Numbered from the stretch's first letter, positions 16,603 through 25,984 are shown. The stretch: DNA of 64,000 bases from Dictyobacter aurantiacus (GCF_003967515.1 NZ_BIFQ01000001.1:4154001-4218000), one strand, 5' to 3'. Notes: a model not told the origin generated them from the letters alone. Made by a program: numbers and translations.

Positions 16603-19158
16603 TTAGTTATCCGCACATTGATCCCCTTCAGACAATTTTCGCTTGACACTCAGATAGTGCCCTTTGGCCGTCTTCGTTTTAGGATGCTCGGGACCCAGTA
16701 CCTGCTCGCGGATGCGTAACGCCCGTTCAAAGAGCGGCTCGGCCTCTGCATACCGCCCCTGGTCTTTATAGAGAAGGGCCAGATTGCTGAGGCTGGTTGC
16801 CGTTGAAGGATGCTCGGGACCCTGCACCTGCTCAGAAATGCGTAAGGCTCGCTCATAGAGCGGCTCAGCCTCTGCATACCGCCCCTGCTCTTCATAGAGG
16901 ATAGCCAGATTGTTGAGGCTGGTTGCCGTATCAGGATGCTCGGAACCTTGCACTTGCTCAGAAATGCGTAAGGCTCGCTCATAGAGTGGCTCGGCCTCTG
17001 CATACCGCCCCTGGATTTTATAGAGAAGGCCCAGATTATTGAGGTTGGTTGCCGTTGAAGGATGCTCGGGACCCAGTACCTGCTCGCGGATGCGTAACGC
17101 TCGTTCAAAGAGTGGCTCAGCCTCTGCATACCGGCCCTGCTCTTCATAGAGGATAGCCAGATTGTTGAGGTTGATTGCCGTTGAAGGATGCTCGGGACCC
17201 CGCCCCTGCTCAGAAATGCGTAACGCTCGCTCAAAGAGCGGCTCGGCCTCTGCATACCGCCCCTGCTCTTCATAGAGAAAGGCCAGATTGCTGAGGTTGG
17301 TTGCCGTTGAAGGATGCTCGGGACCCTGCACCTGCTCGCGGATGCGTAACGCTCGTTCAAAGAGCGGCTCGGCCTCTACATAAAAGAAATATTTTGCTAA
17401 CCAATTACCTGCTAGTGTGAAGATAGAAGCTACATCTGATGATATGAAATTATACTCATCGGTAAGCAACAAGAGATGTTGTGCTTGAAGCACGTACGGC
17501 TGGCACTGTTCCCATATCTTTGGCTCTAATTGGTAACAGGTTTTCAGGAGTACTTGAATGACCCGTTCCATCCAGATCTTTTGTGCCTGCATGTCCATTG
17601 TATCTCTTAAGACAGCTTGCACCAATCGATGTAATTGAAGAGACTGACGATCTAGGCTACGCTTCACCAATGAAAACTTGAGCAGTTCGCCAATTGCACG
17701 ATCCAATGTAAATAGATTGTCGGCTACAGGCTCGAGCACAGATCCTAATTCATAGCGTCCTACTATAAACATGTCAATGGGAATGGCATCCGGTTGCAAG
17801 AAAGCACAGAAGCGTAATAGCTCCGCAGCTGCCGGGTTTGCTTGTTCCACAACCTGAAAGGATAATGACCAAGTGGCCGCCACCGGTTGAGGATGGCCTA
17901 GCGCAAAACGTCCTCTCTCGTTTAGCAACTCAGAATGTCTTTGTTGATAGAAGGACACATAATTTGCGAGGCTCGAACCCGTTTCCTCTAGATACGCACT
18001 TGCTTGATCAAGCGCTAAGGGAAGGCCATCTAGAATAGCTACAATCACTTCGGCATCCTTGCGCATCTTCTCAGAGGCTTGTTCAAGGGTGGCTTCTGGA
18101 GTCAGAACTTTGGCACGGCGTAATAATAGGAGTGCCGCATCCTCTTTCGCCATGGGTTCAATGCTTGTGGTGCGAGCTGTGAGACCTCCCGTTGCCGCGG
18201 CTCTGGTTGTGATCAGTATGTGCCCTTTATTGGCATGAAGCAGCATCTGGTAAGCATTTAGCAGATCCAGATCGTCTGCATTGTCCAGGATTAGTAGCCA
18301 GTGTTCATTATCGCGGAACCACTCTCTTAGAGCATTCATCGTGACTGTAATATCGATATCTTTGGCTGGCAGGGGGAGATGAAGGAGCGAAGCTATGTTC
18401 ACAAATCCTGTCTGAAGAGATTCTGAGGTATCAGCATTGATCCAAAACACGTACCGATAGTGTTGCTGATAACGATAGGCATACTCTATAGCGATTTGTG
18501 TCTTGCCAATGCCTCCAAGACCTCCAATAGACTGAGTAAGGGCCATTGAATGTCCAGGCGCAAAGGAGATATGCAGTTGCTGCAGAATCTCTTCACGCCC
18601 GGTGAAGAAGGGATTGCGTGGATGAGGCACATCGAAAATACGAGATGGCTGCGGTTGGCCCGCCGCAGGTTGTTCCTCCGGTTCCGGAACGTGTATTTCA
18701 GCAATCACCTTGCGCAGTTCTTTAACTACCTGGGTCCAGGCTTCATCTTTGAGCCAGGTGGAGCTTTGTATCGGAACTCCATCCCTGGGTAGCACCTGGA
18801 GGTGGTTAAACGGGGCATCCTCCCAGGAAACGGAACGAACCAAAATTGGCACTACCCTTGATTTGCCTCGTGTCTGCTGCTCAAGAGCCTGTTTCATCTC
18901 CTTTCCATAGCAGTAGTCTGAATCGAGAAAATCGGCACTTACCAAAAAAAGGATTAAATGAGCCGCGCTCAGATTCTGATCAATCTCTTGTTCCCAATTT
19001 GCCCCAGCAACAACCTTGCGATCGTGCCACTCTGAAATAACCCCACGGCGTCGGAGCGTTGACAAATGCTTTTCGAGGTCTTTGCGGAATGCTTCATCTT
19101 CGTGAGCATATGAATAAAATACCTTGATTGCCTTCCCTGACAGTGATGGTTGTTCCAT
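16603..19158 (-). CDS. TIR-NB-ARC-TPR protein (STAND ATPase, likely defence)
   Basis: A protein of 851 residues. Domain order: a TIR domain (about 8-155: KVFYSYAHEDEAFRKDL, then SADFLDSDYCYGKEM with the Cys-x3-Glu arrangement that places the putative NADase glutamate near residue 87); an NB-ARC ATPase from about 180 (Walker A GGLGGIGKTQ near 211-221, Walker B HWLLILDNADD); and a C-terminal TPR tract of five full 42-residue units plus a partial one, nearly identical to one another (NLAILYEEQGRYAEAEPL). This is the architecture of bacterial NLR-like immune proteins in which the TPR region senses and TIR depletes NAD+. Function in phage defence is inference. The ATG start is preceded by AAGGA. 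Confidence 0.9.
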   Translation of the reverse strand: MEQPSLSGKAIKVFYSYAHEDEAFRKDLEKHLSTLRRRGVISEWHDRKVVAGANWEQEIDQNLSAAHLILFLVSADFLDSDYCYGKEMKQALEQQTRGKSRVVPILVRSVSWEDAPFNHLQVLPRDGVPIQSSTWLKDEAWTQVVKELRKVIAEIHVPEPEEQPAAGQPQPSRIFDVPHPRNPFFTGREEILQQLHISFAPGHSMALTQSIGGLGGIGKTQIAIEYAYRYQQHYRYVFWINADTSESLQTGFVNIASLLHLPLPAKDIDITVTMNALREWFRDNEHWLLILDNADDLDLLNAYQMLLHANKGHILITTRAAATGGLTARTTSIEPMAKEDAALLLLRRAKVLTPEATLEQASEKMRKDAEVIVAILDGLPLALDQASAYLEETGSSLANYVSFYQQRHSELLNERGRFALGHPQPVAATWSLSFQVVEQANPAAAELLRFCAFLQPDAIPIDMFIVGRYELGSVLEPVADNLFTLDRAIGELLKFSLVKRSLDRQSLQLHRLVQAVLRDTMDMQAQKIWMERVIQVLLKTCYQLEPKIWEQCQPYVLQAQHLLLLTDEYNFISSDVASIFTLAGNWLAKYFFYVEAEPLFERALRIREQVQGPEHPSTATNLSNLAFLYEEQGRYAEAEPLFERALRISEQGRGPEHPSTAINLNNLAILYEEQGRYAEAEPLFERALRIREQVLGPEHPSTATNLNNLGLLYKIQGRYAEAEPLYERALRISEQVQGSEHPDTATSLNNLAILYEEQGRYAEAEPLYERALRISEQVQGPEHPSTATSLSNLALLYKDQGRYAEAEPLFERALRIREQVLGPEHPKTKTAKGHYLSVKRKLSEGDQCADN
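16683..17385 (-). repeat. 126-bp tandem repeats encoding the TPR units
   Basis: Five near-identical 126-bp units plus a partial unit within the TIR gene. The phrase encoding GRYAEAEPL recurs at regular spacing. The units differ mainly at codons for the two-residue EQ/SE and VQ/VL/GR positions. Such a tract can expand or contract by recombination. Confidence 0.85.
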
Positions 19159-19292
19159 ATGCAATCCTTCACATTGATCTCTTCTTCGGATAGCATTACT
19201 TGATGGTACATTTGATGCTCCTTAGCGTAAGTGTAAATGTTTTTCGCTTATAGAAGCATTCCTAGCAAAACTACGCGCTCTTTACTGGAAAT

Positions 19293-20864
19293 TTAAGATC
19301 CTTGCAATTCGATTTTCACATTATAACCATGTGTACGGAGCATATAGACGAGGTTTGGGCCATCGATAAGAGAGATTGGTTTATCTTTAGCAAATTCTCT
19401 CGAGTCATGGCCGAAATAGCTCGTTGTTACAAGAATTCCCTTTACTGCTCCCTCATTAATCATCGTCCCATAGAGATCGCGGACAGCAGAGACAGGTACC
19501 ACCTTATTGTATCGTTTCGCCTGAATTACAAATTTACCACCTCGTATGGCATCAGGATCAAAAGCAATAGCATCAACTCCACCATCGCGACTGGCTTGAG
19601 TAACACGCACCTCAGAACCATATCCTGCAAAGATTTTGCTGAATAATTCACAGACGAGGTGCTCAAAATCTTCCCAGTCCATTGTGGCAAGGTTGTCATT
19701 TGTAGTGAGATTTGCGAGTACTTCTCTAGACTCTACGAAGCGCTTGTCTTGGGTATCCATTTCCATGATTGGCTTCACAGGGGCCATCTGAGAAAGTGAT
19801 CCAGCGACTAATCCTTTGAGACTTCTAATACACTCCTTAGGGTCAACTTTCATTAAATTTATATTTTTAAATATAGCCCGCGATGCTTGAACAGAAATAA
19901 TGCACGAGGCAAACTCTTGCCCAGTGGATTTATTAACTCCCGTGACCCAACCGTTAAAAACAATACTTTGAAGCGCCGGAATATTAGCTTCAAGAAAGCA
20001 GACGTGAAGTGTTAATAGTACCATTTGGCAAAGAACTGAGTCGTAAAGAGCCTCAATTTCTTTCGGTTTTAATACCACTGGCTCTATAACTGCTCGACTC
20101 TTCACGAGCTTATAACCACTGATACGTGGAATCTCAACAAGTTCTGGTAAATACATAGAAATAACAGCTGTCCCCCCGATAGGTTCAAATTGTACCTCAA
20201 CGTTTTTGCCATAACCCTCTGGAAACGGGATCGTTCCAATAATGTGTTTGAGAAACCAAGTTACAATCTCGGCATCTCCATTTTCAAATTGCTGTCGTTT
20301 TTCATCTATGGCCGCATTGTATTTTGCCTTCTCCTGCTCAAGCTCTTGCTGTTTTTGTTCATAAGCGCGAAGAGCCTCTGCTTTTCGTTTTTCATAGCGG
20401 TCGGTAAGTTCTTGCAAGTGCTTACGGATTGCTTCTTCTTCTTCTAAGCGCTTTTTCTTCCCTCCTGGAATTATGTTTCCTATGATTGAGCCTTGAGTCC
20501 GCAATCCAAGGGTCACGGCGGCCTGTGCAAATGTGGGGGGGAATTCATGAAATGAAAATGGCGAAAGCTGTCGAAAATCCTTTCCTTTCTCCCAATCAAA
20601 CATTTTTCGAGGTTTTAACCCATTAGAAAGCAGATTTCTCAGTGTATCCAACCTTGCTTGAGCTTCCCGCGTGTCTCTTTCCGCTCTTGCTTCGAGGCTA
20701 AGTAAGTCATCCTGTTTTCTTTTTTTTGTTTCTTGCTCTCTCCATTTAGAAATCTGTTGAGCTATCTTCTGGTCTAACTCCATCTTCGTATGAGCAACGA
20801 CGACCTTTGTCTCGCCAAGATAAGAGTTAGAAATCATACGCTGAAACCTGTACTTCGTTGGCAT
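19293..20864 (-). CDS. Restriction endonuclease-like protein, Mrr catalytic domain
   Basis: A protein of 523 residues. The N-terminal ~230 residues are charged and largely coiled coil (long KAEALRAYEQKQQELEQEKA helices). A middle domain of unknown type follows. The C-terminal ~125 residues are an Mrr-type nuclease domain: MDWEDFEHLVCELF, then GGVDAIAFDPD with the catalytic Asp and FVIQAKRYN with the Gln-x-Lys of the PD-(D/E)XK core, and the trailing GILVTTSYFGHDSREFA segment. It probably cleaves foreign or modified DNA as a type IV-like restriction enzyme. It stands alone, 134 bp from the TIR gene, in a run of defence genes. Confidence 0.87.
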   Translation of the reverse strand: MPTKYRFQRMISNSYLGETKVVVAHTKMELDQKIAQQISKWREQETKKRKQDDLLSLEARAERDTREAQARLDTLRNLLSNGLKPRKMFDWEKGKDFRQLSPFSFHEFPPTFAQAAVTLGLRTQGSIIGNIIPGGKKKRLEEEEAIRKHLQELTDRYEKRKAEALRAYEQKQQELEQEKAKYNAAIDEKRQQFENGDAEIVTWFLKHIIGTIPFPEGYGKNVEVQFEPIGGTAVISMYLPELVEIPRISGYKLVKSRAVIEPVVLKPKEIEALYDSVLCQMVLLTLHVCFLEANIPALQSIVFNGWVTGVNKSTGQEFASCIISVQASRAIFKNINLMKVDPKECIRSLKGLVAGSLSQMAPVKPIMEMDTQDKRFVESREVLANLTTNDNLATMDWEDFEHLVCELFSKIFAGYGSEVRVTQASRDGGVDAIAFDPDAIRGGKFVIQAKRYNKVVPVSAVRDLYGTMINEGAVKGILVTTSYFGHDSREFAKDKPISLIDGPNLVYMLRTHGYNVKIELQGS

Positions 20865-21088
20865 AATGGCATCCTTACTATTATCCAGCAGATTAGATTA
20901 CTCTCAAGTAACTTACTTGTTTATATAATCTGCCCACTAGGTTCCACAACTAACCCTCTAAAAAGTGCTACATTTGAATAAGTTTGTTTTGTATTATTAG
21001 CCCGCTACCGGAGTGTTTGTGTGCTATGTCAGCATGATCTAATATTTGTGCCCATCCGCGTCGATTTACTCACTGAACCCCTGTTTCT

Positions 21089-21658
21089 TTATTTTATCTT
21101 CAGCCCCTGCCACCACTCTTTAGGCTCAGTGTGCAGGCATGCTTCGGCGAGGTTCTTGGCAACATCGGTTTGTAAGCCTGCGTAGCAGTTGGTGATCCAA
21201 TCCTGAGTGTCGGGATAACCTTGCACCTGGTATTCTCTTGCTTGAACAATGCATTCTAGTAGATCTGCATCACGTGCCAGGATACCTTCTGGTGAGCGCC
21301 GTCCTTCATAGTCATCGAAAAAGGAGAGGATGTTTGCCGCAATCTCTTGCGGTAATCTATCAACTTGCTCAGTGATAGCCCTCTCTTCATCTCTTCCCAC
21401 GTTAATGTAGCGCTTTGAAACACGGTGAAGGTCATTTATGCGAGCTTCGCCAGTGTCATGGAAAAGGCACATCATTGCAGTTTTTGCCGGGTCCGCACCG
21501 TCCAAGGAAGCTAAAACATACCCTAAAATAGCCGTTCTGAAGGTATGCTCAGCAACGCTTTCGGGGTCAGTAATACCTGCCATCCACCATCCAGAGCGTT
21601 TCACGCGCTTGAGTTGACCTATTTCATATAAATATTTGGCGATGTTATTCATATCCAT
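21089..21658 (-). CDS. HD-domain hydrolase (YfbR/HDDC2-like)
   Basis: A protein of 189 residues. SVAEHTFRTAILGYVL and CLFHDTGEARINDLH carry the H...HD...D metal-binding set of HD phosphohydrolases, and the overall layout matches the YfbR/HDDC2 group of 5'-deoxynucleotidases. Its 5' end overlaps the 3' end of the NACHT gene by 14 bp, so the two are translationally coupled. Hydrolysis of (deoxy)nucleotides is predicted from the family. A role as effector or partner of the NACHT protein is inference from the overlap. Confidence 0.85.
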   Translation of the reverse strand: MDMNNIAKYLYEIGQLKRVKRSGWWMAGITDPESVAEHTFRTAILGYVLASLDGADPAKTAMMCLFHDTGEARINDLHRVSKRYINVGRDEERAITEQVDRLPQEIAANILSFFDDYEGRRSPEGILARDADLLECIVQAREYQVQGYPDTQDWITNCYAGLQTDVAKNLAEACLHTEPKEWWQGLKIK

Positions 21659-23906
21659 GTGGCAGCTCCTCTAATAATATTAATAGCATGTTCAATCGTT
21701 CTTTTTCTTGCTCAAACATTACGCTTTGGTTCTGTGATTCTCGCTCTACGTTTTCTAGGCAGGCCGCTAACTCATGGCAGTAGGGTATTAATATATCTAC
21801 CCCGCGGCTTTCGATCAGAGCAGATAAGGTAAGTATATCTAATGTCCAGCCGTTTTTGTACCTCTTATTACTTAACCGCCGCAAGAGCGCTTTTATTGTC
21901 CGGCTACATTTTTCTTCCCCTGCGTCGTAGTAACCTGATTCTTGAGATTGATCACCATAATAGACCAGGTGATATCCCAGGTTAATCGAGGCAGCCTCAG
22001 GGTCCTCTCGAATAAACTGTATGTATTGATCAAGTACCTCTAGTTGTCCGCAATAAAGAGCTAGGCCCACCATCATACCCCTTTGGACCCACTTATTGGT
22101 CTCGCGTACATAATTTTCATCCAGGAATTGAATAGCTCGAGGCGTACCTAAACGCGCGAGGTAGTGGCTGGATTGCTGGCGAACTATGGCAGATCTGAGG
22201 CCGTTATCTGATTTGTTCTCCTGATAGAGTTCCATGAGATGGTCAGAAATAAAATTCTTCTCGCTGGCTGTGATTTCTTTTGAACCCAGCATCTGCTTTA
22301 AGAAGGATACCACTTCAAATGGGAGCAACTCTCGAAGGGCCTCTTCAAGTTTACTTATTTCATCACCTTGTTGTATCCGGTTACGCATTAACTCAAAGAT
22401 ATACCTGGCAACATAGTATTCGTGAAAAGATTTGTGGAGAAAGTAGTAATTCTCGCCTTCAGAGACGCTCAGAAAGGTGCGGAAGCAGAGATCATCTAGC
22501 AGTTGTGTCTCTGTAAGAGAGGAGAATTGTGGCGCTAGAGTTTTGACGATTGTATTGAGCTCGCTCTGCGTGAATGTCTCATTTTGTGTTAGCCCGTATG
22601 CAGAGGCAAAAGATATTCTGGCTGAATATGTGATCCAGGCTACTTCTTGGATCAAGCTATTCTTTTCATGCCACTTTAGGACGGAATCTGGTTTGGCAGC
22701 CTCGTTCTTTAACCACTTTTCTGTGTATTCCTTATAAAGCTTGGTGACGCTCCATTCCTCTTCGCTCATTTCTGCTGGATCTGTAAAAATGTCTAGCATC
22801 ATGATTAATAAGAGAGGTCGTTGAGCCAGGTCCTGCAATTCATGGTTGCTTTTTATAGCCTCGACAATGGCGGTAGGCGTTGTTTCGGCCTGCTTTGTAA
22901 CCGAGGCACGTTTTTTGTGATAAAAATCTGCAATATATTGGATTACTGCTTCATTGAGAGCCAGTGGCTGTAACTCGACTCGCAAGGGGTATTCTTCCAG
23001 CAACGGTGACATTGAGAGATAGAACTCAAAGAAGTTTTTGCGGCAAGAGAGAATAGAGGGAAGGGTAAATAGTTTACTCGCCGCCCTCTCATTGAGAGAT
23101 CGCTGCGTCAGTTCCCCTTGCATCTCATCAAGACCATCAAAAAAGAAAACGATCCGGTTTTTTCGTGCCAGCATTACAAAGCTATCATAGACAAGTGGAA
23201 ATTTATCGCTGAGATAGTTCCAGAGAATCTCAAAGGCGCTACCAGAAAGAGATGAGAACTCACGAAGTGGGATATAAATTGGAAATGGGGCGGCCTCCAA
23301 TGGAGCCGAAATAAAATTGGTGGCCAGGATATTGAAGAGTTGTTTGAGGATAGTTGTCTTTCCCTGGCCAGCATCTCCCAGTAGAAGTATACGTTGTTCG
23401 TCGCTTAACGCGGTTGTCAGATACTCCACAAGCGTGCCTGTGGCGGGAGTGCTCTGCAATGTGGTCCATGGTGGCGAAATGAACAGCCCTTTATCACCTA
23501 CGACGTCTTTGACACGTAAGTTGGTTGAGCCAGGAGCTAAGGCATTGAGCATTCTAGTTTGCTGGTGCTGTAGGTATTCGACCAGCAAAGATTTTTCATC
23601 GGGAGAGAGTATGTGCGACTGTACCTGAATGACAGAATCGGCTCGATCGATATCTTCTCGATGCTTATTGACGGAAAGGGAATTGGATATAAACCCTAAT
23701 TCCCCGGCATCTTTATTAAAGAGGGCGATGAGCTTTTCCTGGAAATAGGGGTCTGGGGTGTTTACACCCCGCTCCCATTTACTTACAGTGTCAACGCTGG
23801 TGCCGAGTTCGTCTGCAACCTTTTGTTGCGGCCAACCTCGTAAGGCCCGCTGTTTTTTCAATAGAGTATTTGGCTGATGCAATCTTCTGTTATGGTTGGA
23901 ATCCAT
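21645..23906 (-). CDS. XRE-NACHT NTPase (putative defence STAND protein)
   Basis: A protein of 753 residues. Residues 12-68 are an XRE-type helix-turn-helix (LLKKQRALRGWPQQKVADEL, TSVDTVSKWERG). Residues from about 170 form a NACHT NTPase: Walker A LLLGDAGQGKTT (174-185) and Walker B RIVFFFDGLDEM (251-262). The long C-terminal helical region (from about 480) shows no recognised repeat, but its alternating hydrophobic helices resemble ARM/HEAT-like sensors. It is followed by the overlapping HD hydrolase gene. Fusion of a DNA-binding domain to a NACHT switch suggests autoregulation or DNA-linked sensing. Confidence 0.85.
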   Translation of the reverse strand: MDSNHNRRLHQPNTLLKKQRALRGWPQQKVADELGTSVDTVSKWERGVNTPDPYFQEKLIALFNKDAGELGFISNSLSVNKHREDIDRADSVIQVQSHILSPDEKSLLVEYLQHQQTRMLNALAPGSTNLRVKDVVGDKGLFISPPWTTLQSTPATGTLVEYLTTALSDEQRILLLGDAGQGKTTILKQLFNILATNFISAPLEAAPFPIYIPLREFSSLSGSAFEILWNYLSDKFPLVYDSFVMLARKNRIVFFFDGLDEMQGELTQRSLNERAASKLFTLPSILSCRKNFFEFYLSMSPLLEEYPLRVELQPLALNEAVIQYIADFYHKKRASVTKQAETTPTAIVEAIKSNHELQDLAQRPLLLIMMLDIFTDPAEMSEEEWSVTKLYKEYTEKWLKNEAAKPDSVLKWHEKNSLIQEVAWITYSARISFASAYGLTQNETFTQSELNTIVKTLAPQFSSLTETQLLDDLCFRTFLSVSEGENYYFLHKSFHEYYVARYIFELMRNRIQQGDEISKLEEALRELLPFEVVSFLKQMLGSKEITASEKNFISDHLMELYQENKSDNGLRSAIVRQQSSHYLARLGTPRAIQFLDENYVRETNKWVQRGMMVGLALYCGQLEVLDQYIQFIREDPEAASINLGYHLVYYGDQSQESGYYDAGEEKCSRTIKALLRRLSNKRYKNGWTLDILTLSALIESRGVDILIPYCHELAACLENVERESQNQSVMFEQEKERLNMLLILLEELPHGYE

Positions 23907-24005
23907 TCCTGCTCATCTCCTGCAAGAATCATAAGGTCACACACATTGATTGCTTTTTTAGTATAGTAGGAAAATAAGCTTAATATCAACACAAACTACT
24001 ATAGG

Positions 24006-24218
24006 TTATTTATCTTCAGCATTACTCTGTTTATTACTGTATTTCTGCTCTTCCTGGCGTATGAAATCCTCAATGGCTTCGCGCCGAAATCGCCATAAGT
24101 CGCCTAATTTGAAACCAGGTAGCTTACCCTGTTCTGCCCACCTCACTATTGTGCGTTGATGGACCTTAAGCAAAGCCGCAACTTCTTTGGGTTCTAGGAT
24201 TTCATCCATAATGGGCAT
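24006..24218 (-). CDS. Excisionase-type helix-turn-helix protein
   Basis: A protein of 70 residues: ILEPKEVAALLKVHQRTIVRWAEQGKLPGFKLGDLWRFRREAIEDFI is the compact winged-helix of the excisionase/MerR-like DNA-binding family. GAGGAGG lies 4 nt before the chosen ATG. A second in-frame ATG four codons later would have better spacing. It lies between the defence cluster and the replication gene block, where a mobile-element regulator or recombination directionality factor could be expected; no integrase is seen nearby. Confidence 0.82.
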   Translation of the reverse strand: MPIMDEILEPKEVAALLKVHQRTIVRWAEQGKLPGFKLGDLWRFRREAIEDFIRQEEQKYSNKQSNAEDK

Positions 24219-24668
24219 AGAACCTCCTCATCTAATAACCTGCTATGTCTCAATAGTACCATACAGCGTTTAGCTGGTCAAAATTGTCTCAAAAATACAA
24301 TAAGATTGTGTAAAATTCCTAATTTGTCTCAAAAATACTTGACAGTGATAAAAATCACCGGTTACACTACATGGTATAAGTAAAAAAATGAAGGGGGGCG
24401 GACAAAGGCGGATAGGGGCGGATAAAAGGCGAGCATTAATCTAGTGTGAGCTGTTACAGAACAGCAAAAGATGATCTATTCTATAGATAAGAAAAGACAC
24501 CGGCGGCGGCAACCGCAAGTGTCTCTATATCCCAACTGCATAAGTGCTGATTGAGTGTAGGAACTTGCCCAGCACTTATGTATAGAGTGTCGGGCCTGTA
24601 AGAGTCTAGCGTACGCGGGTTCCGATGTCAATGAGATATTGCCTTTTTGCGGCAGAGAGGAGCCTGCT
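24219..24668. other. Non-coding region with iterons and hairpins
   Basis: About 450 bp with no supported gene. It contains three phased 10-bp direct repeats (24397-24426) and an 11-bp inverted repeat (24539-24549 with 24570-24580, 20-nt loop) flanked by a second pairing (ctctata 24523-24529 with tatagag 24581-24587). It is a candidate control or replication region for the block that follows. Confidence 0.5.
24397..24426 (+). repeat. Three 10-bp iteron-like repeats
   Basis: ggcggacaaa, ggcggatagg and ggcggataaa follow one another without gaps, then a partial aggcg. Ten-base phasing places each on the same face of the helix. Confidence 0.6.
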
Positions 24669-25466
24669 ATGGCAGAGTATAGAACCTTCCCTCAGCGAAT
24701 TGGGTTTCATTGGACCTGCGTTGCACTGGCCTCTATTCTATCTGATGATATCCAGATCGATGCAGCGTCTGGAGATGGCGAGGAAGAGATGAGCCTTTGG
24801 GATGAAGCGTCAAATGAAGGCCTCTGCTTCCTACGCATTGTGCGCTATCTCCCACACGCCCGCCTCTACGAGGGTCTAGTGGCTAAATCCGAAGAATTGC
24901 TCGCGGCAGCACCGGCGAAAGCATTCTTCACCGAGGATCAGCTCTACAATACCTTGCCTTGCGATATCCGGATCCGAACCATCTTATCAAGAGACACCTC
25001 ATTCGCGCGGGAACAAGGCTTCGCACGCGTGGTGAAGCAGATCGAAACGCATGCGCGCGTGATTCGGCCGGCGTTCTACCGCACAGAGCCTGCTATGGCC
25101 CCAGTCCGAACGCTGGAATTGATAGGGGCCCCTGCTTTGGCGCCCGAAGAACTGCTTGTCAGCGCGGAAAGCGTCGATACCCATCTCGAAACGCTTCGCC
25201 AGTCACACCCCGATACAACTGCAGATCAGGTGGAGTATTGCATCCAGCAAGCCTTCCTCCTGGCCGCCGTCGACGCTCTCATGACCCGCTTGTATGAGCT
25301 GCACGACGCGGCATGTGCGAGCATCGTGCGCCCCTGGTGTGCTCAGGTGGCAACGGTGCAGCGCTGGCACCGGGACAACCGCCGGAATGTCGTAAGGGCC
25401 ATGCCCCTCTCGAAGCCCCGCTGGCGCCTTCACATACACGCACCGATCCAACTCCAGGCGGCTTAA
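24669..25466 (+). CDS. Hypothetical protein (265 aa)
   Basis: A protein of 265 residues from MAEYRTFPQR, with GAGAGGAG at good spacing. A slightly longer frame starts 10 codons earlier without such a site. No known domain was recognised. The protein is soluble, acidic in the first third (DDIQIDAASGDGEEE), with scattered cysteines and a proline-rich C-terminus. It is the first gene of the plus-strand mobile-element block and precedes two very small genes. Function unknown. Confidence 0.7.
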   Translation: MAEYRTFPQRIGFHWTCVALASILSDDIQIDAASGDGEEEMSLWDEASNEGLCFLRIVRYLPHARLYEGLVAKSEELLAAAPAKAFFTEDQLYNTLPCDIRIRTILSRDTSFAREQGFARVVKQIETHARVIRPAFYRTEPAMAPVRTLELIGAPALAPEELLVSAESVDTHLETLRQSHPDTTADQVEYCIQQAFLLAAVDALMTRLYELHDAACASIVRPWCAQVATVQRWHRDNRRNVVRAMPLSKPRWRLHIHAPIQLQAA

Positions 25467-25540
25467 GCTGTCTGAAAGCGCACTCAGTTCTACCATTTTT
25501 TTCTTTCCCTTCCTGTCACCACAAGAAAGGTAGGTTTCTT

Positions 25541-25681
25541 ATGCTCAAAAATTTGGTACGCCGGTTCTTCCATGCTCTTGGCAAGTCTACTCTCTGTGGT
25601 TGCGGATATTGGACCTGTAGCTACTGTGGCAACTGCCACAACCCTTACTGTCATTCCTATGGTTCATGCTCTGAAGGTTAA
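25541..25681 (+). CDS. Small cysteine-rich peptide (46 aa)
   Basis: 46 residues: a basic N-terminal helix (MLKNLVRRFFHALGK) followed by a 28-residue tail with seven cysteines and several His/Tyr (CGCGYWTCSYCGNCHNPYC). AAAGGTAGG precedes the ATG. The cysteine spacing (CxC, CxxC, CxxC) could bind zinc or be a zinc-ribbon remnant; a modified-peptide precursor is possible but no modification enzyme is nearby. It lies 15 bp upstream of the next small gene. Confidence 0.6.
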   Translation: MLKNLVRRFFHALGKSTLCGCGYWTCSYCGNCHNPYCHSYGSCSEG

Positions 25682-25696
25682 AAGGAGGTCGAGGCG

Positions 25697-25918
25697 ATGA
25701 CCACAACCATGTTCCCCTGGATCCTGATTGCATTGCTGTCGGGCATGTTAATCGGGCTAGTAATTGGCGTCTACCTGGCCTCTTCCCTGGTGAGAGGGCA
25801 TTTCAGCCACTTCCTGACGCATGGCTCCCAGCGACAGGCACCACCTTCGCCACATCCAAAGGCCAGTGGCCCTTTCTACGAGGATGAGCTGTACACTCGC
25901 CGTCCAACCCGTTACTAA
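25697..25918 (+). CDS. Small single-pass membrane protein (73 aa)
   Basis: 73 residues: a hydrophobic segment (PWILIALLSGMLIGLVIGVYLA) forms one membrane helix with glycine zipper spacing, then a basic, proline-rich cytoplasmic tail. AAGGAGG precedes the ATG. No family recognised. It is in series with the Cys-rich peptide gene. Confidence 0.65.
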   Translation: MTTTMFPWILIALLSGMLIGLVIGVYLASSLVRGHFSHFLTHGSQRQAPPSPHPKASGPFYEDELYTRRPTRY

Positions 25919-25958
25919 CCTTTCTGTTTTGACCAACACGGTTCTTTCCAGCCAAAAA

Positions 25959-25984
25959 GCCCGGCATGTTCGAGCATGCCGGGC
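25959..25984. terminator. Hairpin after the small membrane protein gene
   Basis: A 10-bp perfect stem (25959-25968 with 25975-25984) with loop ttcgag. A T tract is present only on the minus-strand side, so it is a weak terminator for the plus-strand genes. Confidence 0.5.
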
